A stretch of 6,236 bases of DNA from Acidobacteriaceae bacterium (GTDB lineage: Bacteria > Acidobacteriota > Terriglobia > Terriglobales > Acidobacteriaceae), in assembly GCA_003132825.1 (NCBI GenBank), contig PKYX01000423.1, forward strand, positions 534 through 6,769, given 5' to 3'. The number at the start of each line of letters is the position of its first letter. Within the stretch, counting starts at the first letter, position 1. The notes beneath the pieces are model-generated. The model had not been told where the DNA came from. It saw only the letters and a program-made list of their open reading frames with translations, and did no database searches. The position numbers and the translations under genes were made by a program. Below are positions 6,110 through 6,236 of the stretch, one piece after another.

Positions 6110-6236
6110 CTGTCAGCGCTGGTCGGCCGTTCGCGCCGCTTGCGCAATGCCCTGAGTCTAGACTTATCACATCCTTGGTAGATGTTTGACTTCTCTTCAT
6201 GTGATGAGCGGATAACGGGCAACTCTGACGTAACGC

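Noticed and set aside
6186..6216. Plus-strand promoter TTGACT with GATAAC toward the right edge
   Set aside because: The spacing is 19 bp and the -10 match is poor; no gene start is visible before the window ends.
6028..6222. 64-codon minus-strand ORF (open to the right edge) overlapping the kinase start by ATGA
   Set aside because: The overlap looks like translational coupling, but the translation has no protein-like pattern, its only start in view is TTG, and the best kinase promoter lies inside it. It could only matter if it is the tail of a gene beyond the edge.

Overview
The window most resembles an Acidobacteriota chromosome (inference). The main clue is the large membrane serine/threonine kinase with a C-terminal WD40/TolB-like (PD40) propeller, a family strongly expanded there, with high-GC, compact genes. 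No RNA gene, CRISPR array, intact transposase or integrase was found. Four real genes and one broken gene account for nearly all of the sequence.

Left part (1-1997, minus strand): the first 227 codons of an RlmI-like (COG1092) 23S rRNA cytosine methyltransferase run off the left edge. Before it in transcription order lies a 364-residue coiled-coil plus C4 zinc-ribbon protein (zf-RING_7 / CT398-like) with a long, unexplained C-terminal extension. A 219-bp gap separates the two, with no recognisable gene. Both look like housekeeping genes.

Middle (1998-3409): a 95-bp divergent promoter region separates the zinc-ribbon gene from a plus-strand YtnP-like metallo-beta-lactamase-fold hydrolase with a complete two-metal site. 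Its stop codon overlaps the stop of a minus-strand 62-codon ORF, which begins as a kinase of the same family as the large one but diverges right after the glycine-rich loop. This broken paralogue still has a promoter-like sequence at about the same place as the intact kinase. The roughly 480 bp between the hydrolase and the large kinase holds this remnant, short spaced repeats, a small palindrome at the breakpoint and a perfect 9-bp-arm hairpin. I read it as a rearrangement scar.

Right part (3410-6236, minus strand): an 873-residue PknB-type kinase has all catalytic motifs, one transmembrane helix and nine PD40-like repeats. A good sigma70-type promoter (TTGACT-17-TATCAT) precedes it, framed by a 7-bp inverted repeat that could be an operator.

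The genes do not form one obvious pathway. The main interest is the kinase/kinase-remnant locus beside a possible lactonase. Nothing here justifies naming a new biological system.
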